Source: Bacteroidales bacterium Bact_22 (lineage in GTDB: Bacteria; Bacteroidota; Bacteroidia; Bacteroidales; F082). From it: a DNA stretch of 64,000 nucleotides. Positions 51,001-61,000 of the stretch are shown here, in pieces. Position 1 is the first letter of the stretch. Every line of letters starts with the position of its first letter. The translations under genes were made by a program, and so were the position numbers. Under the pieces are notes generated by a model that worked only from the letters and a program-made list of their open reading frames with translations, searched no databases and was not told the DNA's origin. The stretch covers positions 1 through 64,000 of the forward strand of contig LUZN01000009.1 of NCBI GenBank assembly GCA_001603665.1. Reading direction: 5' to 3'.

Positions 51001-54000
51001 CACTGCCGTTGGCGCCCACATTGGTGGAGGCGCCATTCACTGTGCAGTTGTAGTAGTAGTTGTCGATAAGGGTAATACTGGTTGTAAAATATTTGCCACA
51101 GATAGCACCTTTCTGGTAATCTCCTGTCGATGTAATCTGTGAATTCAACACAAGGCAGTTCTGAATAATATTGCTGGTATTGGTATAATCTCCCAAGATG
51201 CCACCGACAGAGTCTTTGCCGGTGATATGGGCATCGCTAAGGACGACGTTTTTGATAGTAGCATCACACACACCGCCGAAGAGACCTTGGTATTTGTCAG
51301 CATTGGTAGTACCCGTCTTGTTGATGCGGATGCCACTGATGATATGGCCGTCTCCGTCGAAGGTGCCTTTGAAATATCTTTGATTAACCCTAGTGCCTAT
51401 GGCAGTGTAGTTCTCGCCATTGTCGTCAAGGTCATTCGGGTCGTAAGCGATGTCGGCACCTAGCTTGATGAATTTGTTTGTGTAGAGGTTGCCGCCGTTC
51501 ACGCGGGTGGCGAGCAGGTCGAGCTGTGAGCGATACATAATAATGTAGGGGTCGGCCTCGGTGCCGGCGTGGCCAGTTGTGAAGTCGATTGCGGTTACTG
51601 TGGCGCTCACGGTGGCGTTGGTGGCAGGCATGATGAAGCTCCAGGTGCCGTCGCCGTTGTCGGTGGCTGCTTCGCCGCCCACGGTGACATCCGTGAGGGT
51701 GCAGCCTTCGGCAGCGATGGTGACATTGGCGCCAGCCAGCACACAGGCGGTGCGGCCTTCCTGCGCAAGCACGCCCGATGTGGCGTCGACATACTTCGGA
51801 AGCGTCAACGTAAAGACGGGCTGCAAGGTTTGTCCGGCGAGGGCATCAATCTGTGTATCGCTGAGGCTTCCGCTATAGACAGCAGTGCCGTCGCTGAGGT
51901 ACTGGCCGCTCTTGACCGCGACACCATTATCGCCATTGTAGCTGCTGGCATAGATACGGTCGGTAGCGTTGCGCCAACCAAGGGTGAGGGCGCCATTAGC
52001 ATTGATGCCGCCACCGTTGGCACTGACGCTGCCGCCGTTGATGGTAATATCATAGGCATAAATGTTATGGCTATTGGAAGAGATGGTGGTGATAATGCCA
52101 CCGTTGATGGTCAGGCCGCCGTCGTTAACAACAGGATTACTAAGCGATTCACCTACATAAATGGCCGTGCCATCGCTGCTAGCCACCAGACTGCCCGTAC
52201 CGAGGCTCTGACCGTAGATGCTGAGGCTACCGAAAGTAAAGATGGAAAATTGTCCTTCCACGGTGAGCGTGGCGCCATCCATCAGAATCAGATGAACGGC
52301 TCCATAGGTCTTGATAGCCTGATCGTCAGAAACAGTGATATTCACATTGCCGCTGACGGCATACCATGTCTCCGTTCCTACGGCGCCGAGTATGACGGTG
52401 CTGCCCGTACTGCTCTCGATGAGGGTGTAGTCGGTGCATATTTGCTCGTTGCCGTCGGCGTCGATATAGGGCACTCCTATGGTGGCGCTCACGGTGACGT
52501 CGCTGTCGGGCATGGTGAAGCTGTTGCCGGCAAGCGGAGTGCCGTTCAGGATGTAGCTGGTAACGGCGTAGCCCTGTGACGCAGCGTCGCTCAGCGTGAT
52601 GGTTTGTGTGGCACCGCTGTAGATGGTAGTGGAGGTGCCGTTATTGTAGCTGAGGGCGGTGGTGCCAAAGGCGGTGAGACCGCTCAGGTCGTATGCCGTC
52701 TGGTCGCCTGCAATGCCGACATGCTCACCCAAGGTGATGACACGGGCACGACGGGCACCGTCGCAGTCGCTGCCGTTCACGCCGCCATTATTGTTTGAAG
52801 TGTAGTAGTTGTTGATGAGGGTGGAGTTATTATTTTTTCCTGTGATGGCACCTTTCAAACTATCATTTGCTACAGTACCGGTATAGAGGCAATCTTTTAG
52901 TGTGGTAAAAACACATATACCTGCGATTCCACCGCAATACCATCGACCATTAACACTTGCGGCAATGACGGAGCCGCTGACAGTGCCATTATATTGATAT
53001 CCCACAATGCCGCCATGATAATCCTTATCATCGTTTTCCACACCTATGGTGACGTCGTTTCCTATACGGCAATTAGTTATGGTACCATATTCATTTTTAC
53101 CAGCGATACTGCCGACATACTCACCACCGATAATAATGCTGTTGGCAAGGGCGATATTTTTCACAGTGCTTCCTGAATAAACATAGCCGAAGAGCCCTTG
53201 ATAGTCGTTGGTAGTGTAGATGCGGATGCCGCTGATGGTCTTGCCGTTGCCGTCAAAGGTGCCGCGGAAGAGATGTGAATCTTTGCCGATAGCGGTATAG
53301 TTATTCTCGGTACTGTTGGCGTCGTTCCAATCGGTCGTATGTGTATATGTGATGTCGTTATTCAGTCTGAAATGCTTGTTATAGAAGCTGTTGGCGGTGT
53401 AGCCGTGGGTGCCGTTGACACATTTTGCGAGCACGTTGAGACCTGTAGTGTCGGAGATGATATATGGATGTGTCTCACTTCCTGTGGCGCCGCCAGCAAT
53501 ACCCCACACGTCGGTGAAGGTGCTGCTCACGGTAACATCTGATGCCGGCATCTCGAAGGTGTTGCCTACCACAGCGTGGGCCGTGCCGTCGTTGTAGGTA
53601 TAGCCGAGTTTATTGCCAGGATTTATCGTGCCAGTGTAGCCAAGTGTGATTGTAGTGTTTGAAGCGTAATAGGTCACGTTGTCAATCACAACGCTCTCGC
53701 CGCTGGCGGTGATATTATCACCTAGGTTGAGGAGGTGGACGCTGCGGGCACCGGCAATGTCGCCGCTGCCGGTTCCCACATTAATGGCATTGGCGGAGCC
53801 GTTCACGGTGCAGCCGCGGTAGTAGTTGGCCGTGTAGGTGCCATCATGGTAGTATTCTCCGATGATGGCTCCCACGATGCTGTTGCCACTCACGCTGGCA
53901 CCGACGACAAGGCAGTTTTCAATTTTGCCAGCTTGGTTCTTGCCTACGATACCGCCATATTTATTGCAACCCGTCAGTCCGTCGGCGATGCTTATGGTGG

Positions 54001-56554
54001 CGGCACTGGTGCAGTTGAGAATTTTTTCTGAGGAAAGGGCAGTCAAATTATACCCTACAATACCACCGTGCAGCGTGGAATTGTTGGCGACGGCATGGAT
54101 GGCTACGGTATTTGTGACATGACAGTTCACAACATGCCCATAGTGCCTCTCACCCATGATACCGCCGACAGAGATGTATCCCGTAATGCGGGCATCGGTG
54201 AGGGTGACGTTCAACACAGAACCGTCATAAGTCCTACCAAACAGTCCCTGGAAACTGTCATCGTTGCTGCTGCCGCCCTTGTAGATGCGGATGCCGCTGA
54301 TGGTATGGCCATCACCGTCAAAAACTCCTTTGAAATTGCGATAAGAGTCGCCATAAGAGCCGCCGATGGCGCTGAAGTTGTTCTCGGTGCTGGTGGCGTC
54401 GTTCCAGGCGGTGTTATGGACGTAGGTGATGTCGGCATCCAATTTGAAGAACTTGCCACTGTAGTTGTTTCCGCTGTTCACGTTGGTTGCCAACAGGTCG
54501 AGTTGGCTGGCATACAGAATCATGTATGGATCGTCCTCACTTGTGCCGCTTCCTGTCCATGGGATGGCGGTCCACTGGGCGTAGAGATCGACGGTGCCTC
54601 CGTCCTCGGAGGTGAGTCCTGTGACTGCCTCTCCGTCGCTATAGCTGGCGCCGCTGCCATCAGGTTGGGTGTTCCATCCGGCGAAGGTGAAGCCCTCGCG
54701 GCTGAAGGCGTTGGCGCTGAGGCTCTGCGCCACTCCATATTGGAATGCCTGGTCGCTCATCGTCCCCGTAACCGGGATGCCTATGCTGCCGTTGCCATAG
54801 AAACTGACGGTGTAGGTACTCCAGCGGATGGGGTAGGTTGCGCTAATCGAGCCGTTGTAGTTGCCAGTGCCCGTGGCGGTGACGGAGCCAGTGCCTGCCG
54901 AATAGGCGTTGGTCCACGACAAAGTGTAGCCTATGGTCTCGTAGAGTCGCACTTGGTTGGTGTTGTTCTTGATACCTTTATAGAAATATACCATCGGGCG
55001 CGGATGGATGGCATTATTGCTCACCACATACTCGCTCTGTAAGCCTGCAAACTCGGTATTGGTGGCGGCGAGAGTGTAGCTCTCCGTGCAGGTGACACCG
55101 TTGAAGGTCTTATCGAAGCTGTCGGTGTAGCCGCTGTTGCCTAAACCTTGGAAGAAAGTGCCTGTAAGGTCTTTGAAGTAGCATTGTAAACTGGTGATTG
55201 CCAATGTTGTACCGGCATTGGCATTGATGGTACCCTTGAAGGTGATCACATTGGTGCCGTCGCCCGAAACGTAAGTGGCATCGCCCCAGGAGGTGACAAG
55301 CTTCTTGTAGCCGCTGTAATTAGCTGTGTTCACAATCTCGCTGAACGGCACGCTGATATAGAATGTGTTATCTTTTACGTAAGGTCCCGCCGAAACAGTG
55401 ATGCCGGCGATGTTGATAGGTGTCGGATAGGTTTCATCGACCAAGGCGAGACGGACCTTGAGGTCTTTGAAGTCCCATTCGTCGTGGTCGTTACCACCGC
55501 CACCGGCGTCAAAACGGATATTGATGTTTTCAGCGGTAGGTAGAAGCACTAGCGAGCCGGAAGTGCTGGAGTTGTAAGAGCTGTTTATGAACTTCTGCTC
55601 GTAGAGATGGCTGTTGTTGTAATCGAACTCATAATGGGTGATGTTTGCGGCAATTTCCGCTGCCTTGTCCACATAGTTGTAACGATGCGGGAAGAACTGA
55701 TAATGTGGATCGCTCATCACGCTGCCACTAGGGGAATAGCTCAAAATGAAACAAGCCCGGTAGAGGGAATTGGTAAGCGTGCCTATGCCGCCATTGGGGT
55801 CATCCACTTTGTCGTATGTCCCTGCATTACCGGTATAAATTTGTATATACTGGTAACCGTCATGTTCCTCTTTTTGGGTGAAATAAACGGTGGCGTACAT
55901 CTTATAGCTGAGGGCGTTCAAGATAGTGCGCAAGTTGCTATTGCTATTGTAGAGGCTGTTGGTGCTGACAGTGTGAACGCCTTGGCTGTAGCCAGCGTCG
56001 GTTACCTGTGTCCAGTTGGACGAGGAATAACTGACATCGAGGTATTTGTTGCCACTGCCCGACATGATGCTGCCGCCATCGGTGAAGTACACCAGATCGG
56101 TGACGCTGTTGTTCAAGTAGGTGTTGCTGAACTGGGCACCCGTGGTGATGTCGCGGTCATTGTGTGCCAGTTCGAAGCCGTTGACATCGAGCACCTCGAA
56201 GCGGTAGCTGCGGGTGGTGCCCGTCTGATAATGGTATGCGTAAGCAGTGGAGTATTGTGCGCTTTCACTAACCTCTACCTGAAAAGTAGTAATGTTTTCA
56301 GGGAAGGTGTAAGTGTCGCTCACAGCGGTGTAGTGTATTCCCGCATAAGCCGAGAGGTTCACCGTGCGGTACTTGATGGTCTGCTGTGGCAGGCTGCTGC
56401 CGCTACGCGTGATGGTGAACAGGGTCTTGTGTGTGTTGCTGTTGTACGATGCCTCAATGGTGAAGGTCTGAGCCCAGACATTCTGTCCAAAAGCGACAGC
56501 CGCCAAAACCATTATTGTTGAAATGATTTGCTTGAAAGTAAAAGTTTTTCCCAT
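48059..56554 (-). CDS. Giant T9SS surface protein with GLUG-type and InlB-like repeats (paralogue 2)
   Basis: 2831 residues, signal 1-28 (ends 'NVWAQ'). Layout: a Calx-beta-like unit (about 30-115), an unrecognised beta-rich part to about 575, one InlB B-repeat unit (about 585-655), four modules of the 'GT..DPY.I.Y..QLD.LA' plus GLUG type starting near 670, 1015, 1665 and 1945, a 'carbohydrate-binding-domain-like' region with 'TINGG' strands (about 1370-1640), then the 'EGDYLIVY' module (about 2310), the 'DDESGWYLIASPL' module (about 2465) and a T9SS-type tail from about 2765. Probably secreted and surface-displayed. A short AT-rich repeat has inserted in frame near residue 2650. It is divergent from the AraC-type regulator. 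Confidence 0.88.
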   Translation of the reverse strand: MGKTFTFKQIISTIMVLAAVAFGQNVWAQTFTIEASYNSNTHKTLFTITRSGSSLPQQTIKYRTVNLSAYAGIHYTAVSDTYTFPENITTFQVEVSESAQYSTAYAYHYQTGTTRSYRFEVLDVNGFELAHNDRDITTGAQFSNTYLNNSVTDLVYFTDGGSIMSGSGNKYLDVSYSSSNWTQVTDAGYSQGVHTVSTNSLYNSNSNLRTILNALSYKMYATVYFTQKEEHDGYQYIQIYTGNAGTYDKVDDPNGGIGTLTNSLYRACFILSYSPSGSVMSDPHYQFFPHRYNYVDKAAEIAANITHYEFDYNNSHLYEQKFINSSYNSSTSGSLVLLPTAENINIRFDAGGGGNDHDEWDFKDLKVRLALVDETYPTPINIAGITVSAGPYVKDNTFYISVPFSEIVNTANYSGYKKLVTSWGDATYVSGDGTNVITFKGTINANAGTTLAITSLQCYFKDLTGTFFQGLGNSGYTDSFDKTFNGVTCTESYTLAATNTEFAGLQSEYVVSNNAIHPRPMVYFYKGIKNNTNQVRLYETIGYTLSWTNAYSAGTGSVTATGTGNYNGSISATYPIRWSTYTVSFYGNGSIGIPVTGTMSDQAFQYGVAQSLSANAFSREGFTFAGWNTQPDGSGASYSDGEAVTGLTSEDGGTVDLYAQWTAIPWTGSGTSEDDPYMILYASQLDLLATNVNSGNNYSGKFFKLDADITYVHNTAWNDATSTENNFSAIGGSYGDSYRNFKGVFDGDGHTISGIRIYKGGSSNDDSFQGLFGRTYDGSVLNVTLTDARITGYISVGGIMGERHYGHVVNCHVTNTVAIHAVANNSTLHGGIVGYNLTALSSEKILNCTSAATISIADGLTGCNKYGGIVGKNQAGKIENCLVVGASVSGNSIVGAIIGEYYHDGTYTANYYRGCTVNGSANAINVGTGSGDIAGARSVHLLNLGDNITASGESVVIDNVTYYASNTTITLGYTGTINPGNKLGYTYNDGTAHAVVGNTFEMPASDVTVSSTFTDVWGIAGGATGSETHPYIISDTTGLNVLAKCVNGTHGYTANSFYNKHFRLNNDITYTHTTDWNDANSTENNYTAIGKDSHLFRGTFDGNGKTISGIRIYTTNDYQGLFGYVYSGSTVKNIALANSIIIGGEYVGSIAGKNEYGTITNCRIGNDVTIGVENDDKDYHGGIVGYQYNGTVSGSVIAASVNGRWYCGGIAGICVFTTLKDCLYTGTVANDSLKGAITGKNNNSTLINNYYTSNNNGGVNGSDCDGARRARVITLGEHVGIAGDQTAYDLSGLTAFGTTALSYNNGTSTTIYSGATQTITLSDAASQGYAVTSYILNGTPLAGNSFTMPDSDVTVSATIGVPYIDADGNEQICTDYTLIESSTGSTVILGAVGTETWYAVSGNVNITVSDDQAIKTYGAVHLILMDGATLTVEGQFSIFTFGSLSIYGQSLGTGSLVASSDGTAIYVGESLSNPVVNDGGLTINGGIITTISSNSHNIYAYDITINGGSVSANGGGINANGALTLGWRNATDRIYASSYNGDNGVAVKSGQYLSDGTAVYSGSLSDTQIDALAGQTLQPVFTLTLPKYVDATSGVLAQEGRTACVLAGANVTIAAEGCTLTDVTVGGEAATDNGDGTWSFIMPATNATVSATVTAIDFTTGHAGTEADPYIIMYRSQLDLLATRVNGGNLYTNKFIKLGADIAYDPNDLDDNGENYTAIGTRVNQRYFKGTFDGDGHIISGIRINKTGTTNADKYQGLFGGVCDATIKNVVLSDAHITGKDSVGGILGDYTNTSNIIQNCLVLNSQITSTGDYQKGAICGKYFTTSITLIDNYYYNCTVNGASTNVGANGSDCDGARGVNKLTLCEHVIATPAAAVTYQGNGYYAVGTSVTLSVEEGYTLNGSYTVKDANNNDVALTGGDTFEMPASDVTVNADITVTIMAGSGTENDPWIIMYRTQMDQLAISEINNGEYYQLGRDLTYSYEGLGETESNYTPIRVNEGGHFDGAGHTISGIRIYPYDNLHNDNKGLFSLNHGTVKNVTLTDAIITGEFYIGGIAGDNEDNGIIENCHVTSTVIIKAYGYLSDYHGGIAGINSGDVGKMPSIRNCTSAATITNNGYENCDDYGGIVGENVGGIVSGCTAYGASVTAIGAAGGIVGYNYRCCDYEDPVVENCFAIDCTINSGSAGAIISNSGYATLNHNYYYNCTANGNTTNIGYKDGDITEDDGAVQVFSLTLGEHITATATAAYSYSGNNYYTEGTSVTLSPEEGYAISGSYTVKDADNNDVALTGGNTFEMPASNVTVSATTTELIAFKLYNEDYLVEGDYLIVYQNYAMNNVVSGNNFQYETVNVADDVISTSDANIIWHIAHNDEFDYWTIYNAAVKKYAGVKSLAGYVCLSEDESYQTRWSINDALGNGAYNINNQSNSNSGFNSYLSFLSQGFSCYEFNFGGTPSLYRKVETFTKDIEGYTDDESGWYLIASPLYNDVNVNNVEHMKDNTFDLYRFNQEAAAEWENWKAEGTDHYHFDLESGRGYLYANSGDVTLTFTGWPYSGDGVVNLTKTEGVSFEGWNLVGNPWSVEATIEKDFYRMNGEGSEIIAATDNTVNPMEGIFVHTDSDYEEMTFTPNSNSTKGRSQSHEPEQIVINLSTLNSKLSTSIIDRAIVRFDSKNTMTKLQIFDGSTKLYIPQDGTDYAIAFSNRQGDIPLNFKAKETGTYTISFEGIDLNNIELIDLLENLVIDLGENPSYTFIGSPADRQARFIIRFENSENSEIFAYQSGTDIIVTGDGELQIFDVMGRMVLTQHVNGVETIAKPSQTGVYILKLNEKTQKIIMK
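48592..48622. repeat. In-frame micro-repeat (AGTTTAGAGTTTAGAGTTGAGAG type) in the giant gene
   Basis: Read in frame as 'STLNSKLST'. The paralogue has 'LSKGNRGSAIDRAIVRFDSK' where this protein has an extra 8 or so residues before 'IDRAIVRFDSK', so this is an insertion or expansion. The same kind of text is scattered in intergenic DNA near 47675-47715. Confidence 0.6.
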
Positions 56555-56593
56555 GTATAATTTTTATTATTTATATCTTGATTTTTGAGGGTA

Positions 56594-56601
56594 CAAAAAT
56601 A
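56594..56601 (-). promoter_or_regulatory. -7 element TATTTTTG of the 2831-residue surface protein
   Basis: Minus-strand TATTTTTG about 39 bases before ATG 56554, within the 180-bp divergent region shared with the AraC-type regulator. Confidence 0.6.
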
Positions 56602-56698
56602 TACTAAAAATAGCGAACGGATTTTATTCTGCGTGTAAAAGATTTTTTTTTGCGTGTATTTGGTGTTGCAATTTTTAGAATTGAAACAAAATTTTTTA

Positions 56699-56706
56699 TA
56701 TCTTTG
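56699..56706 (+). promoter_or_regulatory. -7 element TATCTTTG of the AraC-type regulator
   Basis: TATCTTTG ending 27 bases before ATG 56734. Confidence 0.6.
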
Positions 56707-56733
56707 CAGCCGATATTTTTCGAATAGGTGTAG

Positions 56734-57768
56734 ATGAAGGAAATGCAGTTTTCAGCGGTGATGATGATGACGCTCATGGCGTTGGCGTTGCTCACCTTGC
56801 TGCCCGCCAAAGTACGCGAAGACCGCGTGGCCAACCGCTCGCGCTGGCTCATGACAGGCGGCCTGTTGCTGATAGCCGTGCAGTTCCTCATCCAATATAT
56901 CAGCGGCATGCGCTCATCCGACTTGCAACATGCCCTCACCGTCAACCTGGTGTTTTTCATCCCTTCGGCAGCCCTAATGTCGCTCAACATCCTCAACCTC
57001 GAGCGGCTGGGACGTGTGCGCCGTATCGAATGGACGATAGGCATAGTCACATGGCTGGTATCACTGGCGTTGGTGGCCTGCAAGGCGCTGGTGGCGGCAA
57101 GCGTGGTCTACGGCATGATGCAGGTCTACTACAGCTGGCTGCATCTGCGCGAGGTGCCCCGCCTGGAGCTGGCTCTCGCCGACTACTACGACACCGACGA
57201 CGACGGACTGCTCTGGTGGATCAAGATCACCATAGTGATACTGGCCCTCATCACCATGATGGTGCCTCTCATCATCTTCAGCGAAGGCTGGCTGATGGCA
57301 TGCTTCGCCTTGTTTATTTTTGTGGGTATATTCTACATGTGGTTCTGCTTTGTGCGCTACGTCATCACAGGCGCTGCCAATCACGTGCGCGAAGCTGAAC
57401 AAAGCATCGAGCAGGACGAGCACGCCAGCACGGTGACCGACGAGGCTCTGCAAAAGGTCGAAAAGGCCGTGAAACAATGGACTGCAGCCGGCGGACATCT
57501 GCATAGCGGCACCACCAAGCCCATGGCTGCTCAAGCCATGCAGCTGCCTCAATACCTGCTGTCGGCATGGATCAAAAATCAAGGATACTCCTCATATTCG
57601 AAATGGATCACCACCCTGCGTGTCGAAGAGGCGAAGCGCACGCTCCACGCGCATCCCGAATGGTCGAACGAGGCCGTTGCCGACCACTGCGGCATCAGCC
57701 GATCGCACTTCCAGCGGGTGTTTGCGGAGATCACCGGAGTAACCCCAATGCAGTATCAAAAGGGATAA
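56734..57768 (+). CDS. Membrane-embedded AraC-family transcription regulator
   Basis: 344 residues. The N-terminal two thirds contain six or so hydrophobic spans ('MMMTLMALALLTLL', 'LMTGGLLLIAVQFLIQYI', 'ITIVILALITMMVPLIIF' and others) with an acidic loop near 150. The C-terminal 95 residues are an AraC/XylS helix-turn-helix domain: 'SSYSKWITTLRVEEAKRTLH', 'NEAVADHCGISRSHFQRVFA', 'TGVTPMQYQKG'. It probably senses something in or across the membrane and controls nearby genes; the divergent giant surface protein is the obvious candidate. Its stop is followed within 2 bases by the 21-bp repeat array. Confidence 0.88.
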   Translation: MKEMQFSAVMMMTLMALALLTLLPAKVREDRVANRSRWLMTGGLLLIAVQFLIQYISGMRSSDLQHALTVNLVFFIPSAALMSLNILNLERLGRVRRIEWTIGIVTWLVSLALVACKALVAASVVYGMMQVYYSWLHLREVPRLELALADYYDTDDDGLLWWIKITIVILALITMMVPLIIFSEGWLMACFALFIFVGIFYMWFCFVRYVITGAANHVREAEQSIEQDEHASTVTDEALQKVEKAVKQWTAAGGHLHSGTTKPMAAQAMQLPQYLLSAWIKNQGYSSYSKWITTLRVEEAKRTLHAHPEWSNEAVADHCGISRSHFQRVFAEITGVTPMQYQKG

Positions 57769-57769
57769 T

Positions 57770-57936
57770 TTCGTCACAAGACTTCCGAATTTCGTCACAA
57801 AATTGGTGTATTTCGTCACAAAACGACCGAAATTCGTCACAAAATCCCGGATTTCGTCACAAATTTGCCGAATTTCGTCCCAAAATGGAATTTTTCGTCC
57901 CAAAAGGATTTTATTGCCATCAATGTTGTCACAAAA
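57770..57936. repeat. 21-bp-periodic direct-repeat array, seven copies of TTCGTC(A/C)CAA plus one degenerate copy
   Basis: Copies start at 57770, 57791, 57812, 57833, 57853, 57874 and 57895 (spacings 21, 21, 21, 20, 21, 21), and a degenerate TTGTCACAA copy starts at 57926. The first five read CAC, the last two CCC. The 9-11-base segments between them are unlike each other. The 21-bp period keeps all copies on the same face of the helix. The array runs from the regulator's stop to about 75 bases before the purL promoter, with no gene in it. Confidence 0.9.
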
Positions 57937-58009
57937 TGTGATGAGATATTTGTTTGAAAGAAAACAAAAAAAATCTGTAAAAAACCGTAAAATATGTGTG
58001 ATAATTTGT

Positions 58010-58017
58010 TAATTTTG
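58010..58017 (+). promoter_or_regulatory. -7 element TAATTTTG of purL
   Basis: TAATTTTG ending 20 bases before ATG 58038, 74 bases downstream of the repeat array. Confidence 0.65.
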
Positions 58018-58037
58018 CACCTTGAAAAATTAATACC

Positions 58038-61000
58038 ATGATAATCTTTTTCAAAACCCGTCAAAACACCGTCATCGCTGTAGAAAGCGCTGATAATCAC
58101 AACGATAACGACATTAAAAAATTCAGTTGGCTCTTCGGCGACGCCACAAAAATTGAAGAAAAAACCGTCAAAGGCTTCTTCTTCGGTCCGCGCCGCGAGA
58201 TGATAACCCCTTGGAGCACCAACGCCGTCGAAATAACTCAAAACATGGGCATTCGCGGCGTTTCTCGTATAGAGGAATTCCATCCCGTCGAGGAAAACGA
58301 CAACAGCTTCGACCCGATGCTGCAAAACAAATACCACGACCTCGACCAGAACATGTTTTTTGTCGACCGCAAGCCTGAGCCGCTGAAATATATCACCGAT
58401 ATCGACGCCTACAACAACGAGGAAGGCCTCGCACTCAGTCAGGAAGAGATTGATTATCTGAAAGGTATAAGCAAAAAGATAGGCCGCGCCCTCACCGACT
58501 CGGAGGTCTACGGCTTCGCACAGGTCAACTCGGAGCACTGCCGCCACAAAATCTTCAACGGCACCTTTATTATTAATGGCAAGGAGATGCCCGACACTCT
58601 CTTCGCACTCATCAAGAAGACCTCGAAAACCAACACCAACCGCCTCGTGTCGGCATATAAAGACAACGTCGCCTTCATCCTCGGACCGAAGGTCGAACAG
58701 TTTGCGCCGGCAACTCAGCATAAAGCCGACTTCTTCAAAATCAAAGATATAGATACTGTTATCTCTGTCAAGGCAGAGACGCATAACTTCCCGACAACCG
58801 TCGAGCCGTTCAACGGAGCCGCAACAGGCACCGGCGGTGAGATTCGCGACCGTCTCGCTGGCGGTAGAGGCTCGATTCCGTTGGCAGGAACAGCCGTTTA
58901 CATGACTTGCTACCCTCGTAACGACGAGAGCCGCGAGTGGGAAGACAACTTCAAGGCACGTCCGTGGCTCTATCAGACCCCTGAAGAGCTGCTCATCAAG
59001 GCTTCGAACGGCGCATCAGACTTTGGAAACAAGTTCGGACAGCCGCTCATCAACGGCTCGCTCCTCACCTTCGAACATAGCGAAAACGACAATAAAACCA
59101 ACGACTACGGCTACGACAAGGTCATCATGCTCGCGGGCGGCATCGGATTTGCTCCGGCTGACGACAGCATGAAGGAAGACCCAGAGCCGGGCGACCTCAT
59201 CATAGTGCTCGGCGGTGACAACTACCGCATCGGAATGGGCGGCGCCGCGGTCTCGAGCGTGGGTACTGGCCAGTATTCCAACGCCATCGAGCTCAACGCC
59301 GTGCAGCGTGCCAACCCTGAGATGCAGAAACGTGTGGCTAACGTCATACGCGCCATGGTGGAAAACGACAGCAACCCAGTGCGCTCAATCCACGACCACG
59401 GCGCCGGCGGTCACCTCAACTGCCTCAGCGAGCTCATCGACAAGAGCGGCGGCACAGTATACGTCGACAACCTCCCAATCGGCGACCCTACCCTTTCCGA
59501 TAAGGAAATTATCGGAAACGAATCGCAGGAACGTATGGGACTCCTTGTAAATAAACAAGATACGGAGATCATCCGCCAGACAGCCGAACGCGAGCGCGCA
59601 CCTTATTATATGGTTGGTGAGTCAACAGATGATAAGCGTTTAAGATTTGTCCGCAAAAACGGCGTGAATCCTATAGATTTGAGCCTCTCCGACTTCTTCG
59701 GAAGCGCTCCAAAGACCGTTTTGACCGACAACGACGTCGATTACAAATTCAAGAAAATCGAATATCAGGATAATAAATTCGAAGATTACCTCAAGAAGGT
59801 GCTTCAGCTCGAAGGCGTGGCTTGTAAAGACTGGCTAACCAACAAGGTCGACCGCTCGGTTACAGGTCGCGTCGCCTTGCAGCAGTGCGCCGGCGAGGTA
59901 CAGCTTCCACTCACCGACCTCGGCATCATGGCACTTGACTATCAAGGTGTTAGAGGCATCGGAACAGCACTCGGACACGCTCCGGCAGCAGCTTTGATAA
60001 GCCCTGAAGCTGGCTCGAGACTGTCGGTGGCTGAATCACTTACCAACTTGGTGTGGGCTCCTATCGAGGAGAACCTCAAAGGCGTTTCATTGAGCGCCAA
60101 CTGGATGTGGCCAGCCAAGAACCCAGGCGAGAACGCACGACTCTACCGCGCCGTTAAAGCGTTGAGCGACTTCGTATTAGCTCTCGGCATCAACGTCCCG
60201 ACAGGTAAAGACTCATTGTCGATGACACAGAAATACAAAAACGGTCAGAAGGTCCTTGCTCCTGGCACCGTCATCGTGACGGCAGCAGGCGAAGTCACCG
60301 ACATCCGTAAAGCTGTTAAACCAGTGGTTGTCAACGACAAAGACACCGAGATTCTGTACATCGACTTCTCGAAAGACGCATTCAAACTCGGAGGCAGCAG
60401 CTTCGCACAGATCATCAACAGAGTCGGCGAAAGCACACCAGATATTGTTGATACTGAATACTTTAAGAAGTGTTTCAACACCTTGCAGAAACTCCTCGAG
60501 CAGAAACTCGTTCTCGCAGGTCACGACGTGTCGGCAGGCGGTTTGATCACCACCTTGCTTGAGATGACGTTCGCCAACAACGAAGGCGGCTTGGACATCG
60601 ACCTAAGCGCACTCGGCAGCGACCTCATCAGCGTGGCATTCAGCGAGCAACCGGCTGTCGTTATCCAAGTTAAAGATAAGAAGGTCAAAGAGTTACTCGA
60701 CAAAGAAGGCATCAAATATGCTGTCATCGGCAAGCCAAACAGCAAGCGCAGCATCAATCTTAAGAAAGACAAAGAGTCTTATGAATTGGATATCAACGCT
60801 TTACGCGACCTTTGGTATAAGAGCTCATATCTACTCGACAGAAAACAGAGTGGCGAAGCGAAGGCAAAAGAGCGTTTCGAAAACTATAAGAATCAAGCAC
60901 TTAAGTTCGATTTCGGAAGCTTCACCGGCAAGGCCAAGGATTTGGGCATCGACATGCACCGTCGCACTCCTTCGGGCATAAAAGCCGCCATCATCCGTGA

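Noticed and set aside
51569-52579. 336-codon open frame antisense to the giant surface gene
   Set aside because: Low-complexity alanine/glycine-rich shadow of the repeat modules.
57592-57903. Minus-strand ORF with heptad text (FVTKFGSLVTKL type) across the 21-bp array
   Set aside because: It overlaps the end of the AraC-type gene, has no promoter, and arises because a 21-bp repeat without stop codons is open in several frames.
57770-57936. CRISPR array
   Set aside because: The repeat core is about 10-12 bp and the intervals about 9-11 bp, far too short; there are no cas genes.
57837-58784. 315-codon open frame antisense to the start of purL
   Set aside because: Shadow of purL and of the repeat array; composition and lack of motifs show it is not coding.
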